Source: Candidatus Adiutrix sp. (GTDB taxonomy: Bacteria > Desulfobacterota > Desulfarculia > Adiutricales > Adiutricaceae). From it: DNA of 7,094 nucleotides. Shown here piece after piece: positions 6,608 through 7,094 of the stretch (the first letter of the stretch is position 1; each line of letters opens with the position of its first letter). Made by a program: the position numbers and the translations under genes. The notes below the pieces were generated by a model. The model ran no database searches and was not told the DNA's origin. It saw only the letters and a program-made list of their open reading frames with translations. The stretch spans positions 1 through 7,094 of the forward strand of contig JAITBV010000017.1 in the NCBI GenBank assembly GCA_031283395.1, given 5' to 3'.

Positions 6608-7090
6608 TCAGGGTTGATTTTCCGGAAGCCGGCAGACTTCCACCCAACCCCGGCTGCGGGCATATTCGGCCAGGTCGGCCAGGCGGAGCTCGATCATGGA
6701 ATTGGCCGAGCCGCAGGCCGGAAAGACGGTTTCAAAGCGCCGGAGGCTTTCGTCCAGAAAGACCTCCACTTCCGGGGGCAGGCCGAAGGGGCAGATGCCG
6801 CCCACGGAAAAGCCGGTGAAGGCCTGGGCCTGGTCCGGATTCATCATTTTAGGGGCCACGCCGAAATGGTCGCGGAACTTTCGGTTGTCGAGGCGGGCAT
6901 CGCCGGCGGCCACCACCAGCACCCCGGGCCCGCCTTTGCGGTTGATGGTCAGGCTCTTGGCGATGCGGGCCGGATCACCTCCCATGGCCGCGGCGGCCAG
7001 GGCCACGGTGGCCGTGGACTCGGCCAGTTCCACCACCTCCCGGTCCCGACCCCACTGCTTCAAATAGGCGCGCACCCTGACCACGGACAT
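6608..7090 (-). CDS. YbaK/EbsC-family aminoacyl-tRNA deacylase
   Basis: This is a 160-residue cytoplasmic protein of the YbaK/ProX/EbsC fold. Family members hydrolyse misacylated tRNA in trans, for example Cys-tRNA(Pro) or Ala-tRNA(Pro), protecting translation fidelity. Seen: RIAKSLTI around the conserved lysine K45, the loop GFSVGGICPFG at 93-103, and CGSANSMIELRLADL at 126-140, which matches the C-terminal Gly-Ser active-site region. Length equals that of E. coli YbaK (~159). The ATG is at 7090, only 4 bases from the window edge, so neither its ribosome site nor a slightly earlier start can be excluded. Its stop at 6608-6610 touches the ribosome binding site of the DUF362 gene 12 bp downstream, implying co-transcription. 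tRNA specificity cannot be told from the sequence by eye. Confidence 0.88.
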   Translation of the reverse strand: MSVVRVRAYLKQWGRDREVVELAESTATVALAAAAMGGDPARIAKSLTINRKGGPGVLVVAAGDARLDNRKFRDHFGVAPKMMNPDQAQAFTGFSVGGICPFGLPPEVEVFLDESLRRFETVFPACGSANSMIELRLADLAEYARSRGWVEVCRLPENQP

Positions 7091-7094
7091 GGCC

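Noticed and set aside
1..7094. CRISPR array, tRNA/rRNA genes, insertion-sequence ends or attachment sites
   Set aside because: No regularly spaced repeats, RNA-gene signatures, transposase frames or matching terminal repeats around the low-GC ParA gene were found.

Overview
The window is GC-rich bacterial chromosomal DNA. The two 60-base lines I counted in the GC-rich genes were about 75% and 85% GC. Genes are tightly packed and coding bias is strong. An anaerobic or respiratory Desulfobacterota-like (deltaproteobacterial) organism fits the NapH/NapG-type polyferredoxin next to a Tat-exported DUF362 protein and a stand-alone RecD2. That assignment is an inference from gene content only. Two perfect 16-bp parS palindromes on either side of rsmG suggest a position near the replication origin.

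Layout. Positions 2-1714 (+) hold the C-terminal ~570 codons of a RecD2-type helicase whose start lies outside the window. A 145-bp AT-richer gap carries a near-consensus sigma70 promoter that drives a ParA-family ATPase gene at 1860-2729 (+). This gene has visibly lower GC and has no parB partner in the window. The remaining genes are all on the minus strand. Read 5'->3' they are: a YbaK-type aminoacyl-tRNA deacylase (7090-6608), a Tat-exported DUF362 protein (6595-5678), a fused NapH/NapG-like membrane polyferredoxin (5671-3950), an isoprenylcysteine-carboxyl-methyltransferase-family membrane protein (3939-3472) and rsmG (3434-2783). The first four are separated by only 6-12 bp and look like one operon. 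rsmG follows after a 37-bp gap that contains one parS. parA and rsmG converge, and the 53 bp between their ends contain the second parS.

How the parts relate. The DUF362 protein and the polyferredoxin probably form a membrane electron-transfer unit. The polyferredoxin has six predicted [4Fe-4S] sites, two membrane CxxxCP motifs and an internal twin-arginine segment, which suggests that clusters sit on both sides of the membrane. The rsmG reading frame is broken exactly at a run of ten G residues inside the SAM-binding glycine loop. Removing one G restores a normal 216-residue RsmG. This may be a sequencing or assembly error, a recent mutation, or a phase-variable tract. The ParA gene sits where parA is often found relative to rsmG, but it points the opposite way, has an atypical Walker A loop and has no ParB. 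It therefore looks like an acquired orphan rather than the resident chromosomal Soj.
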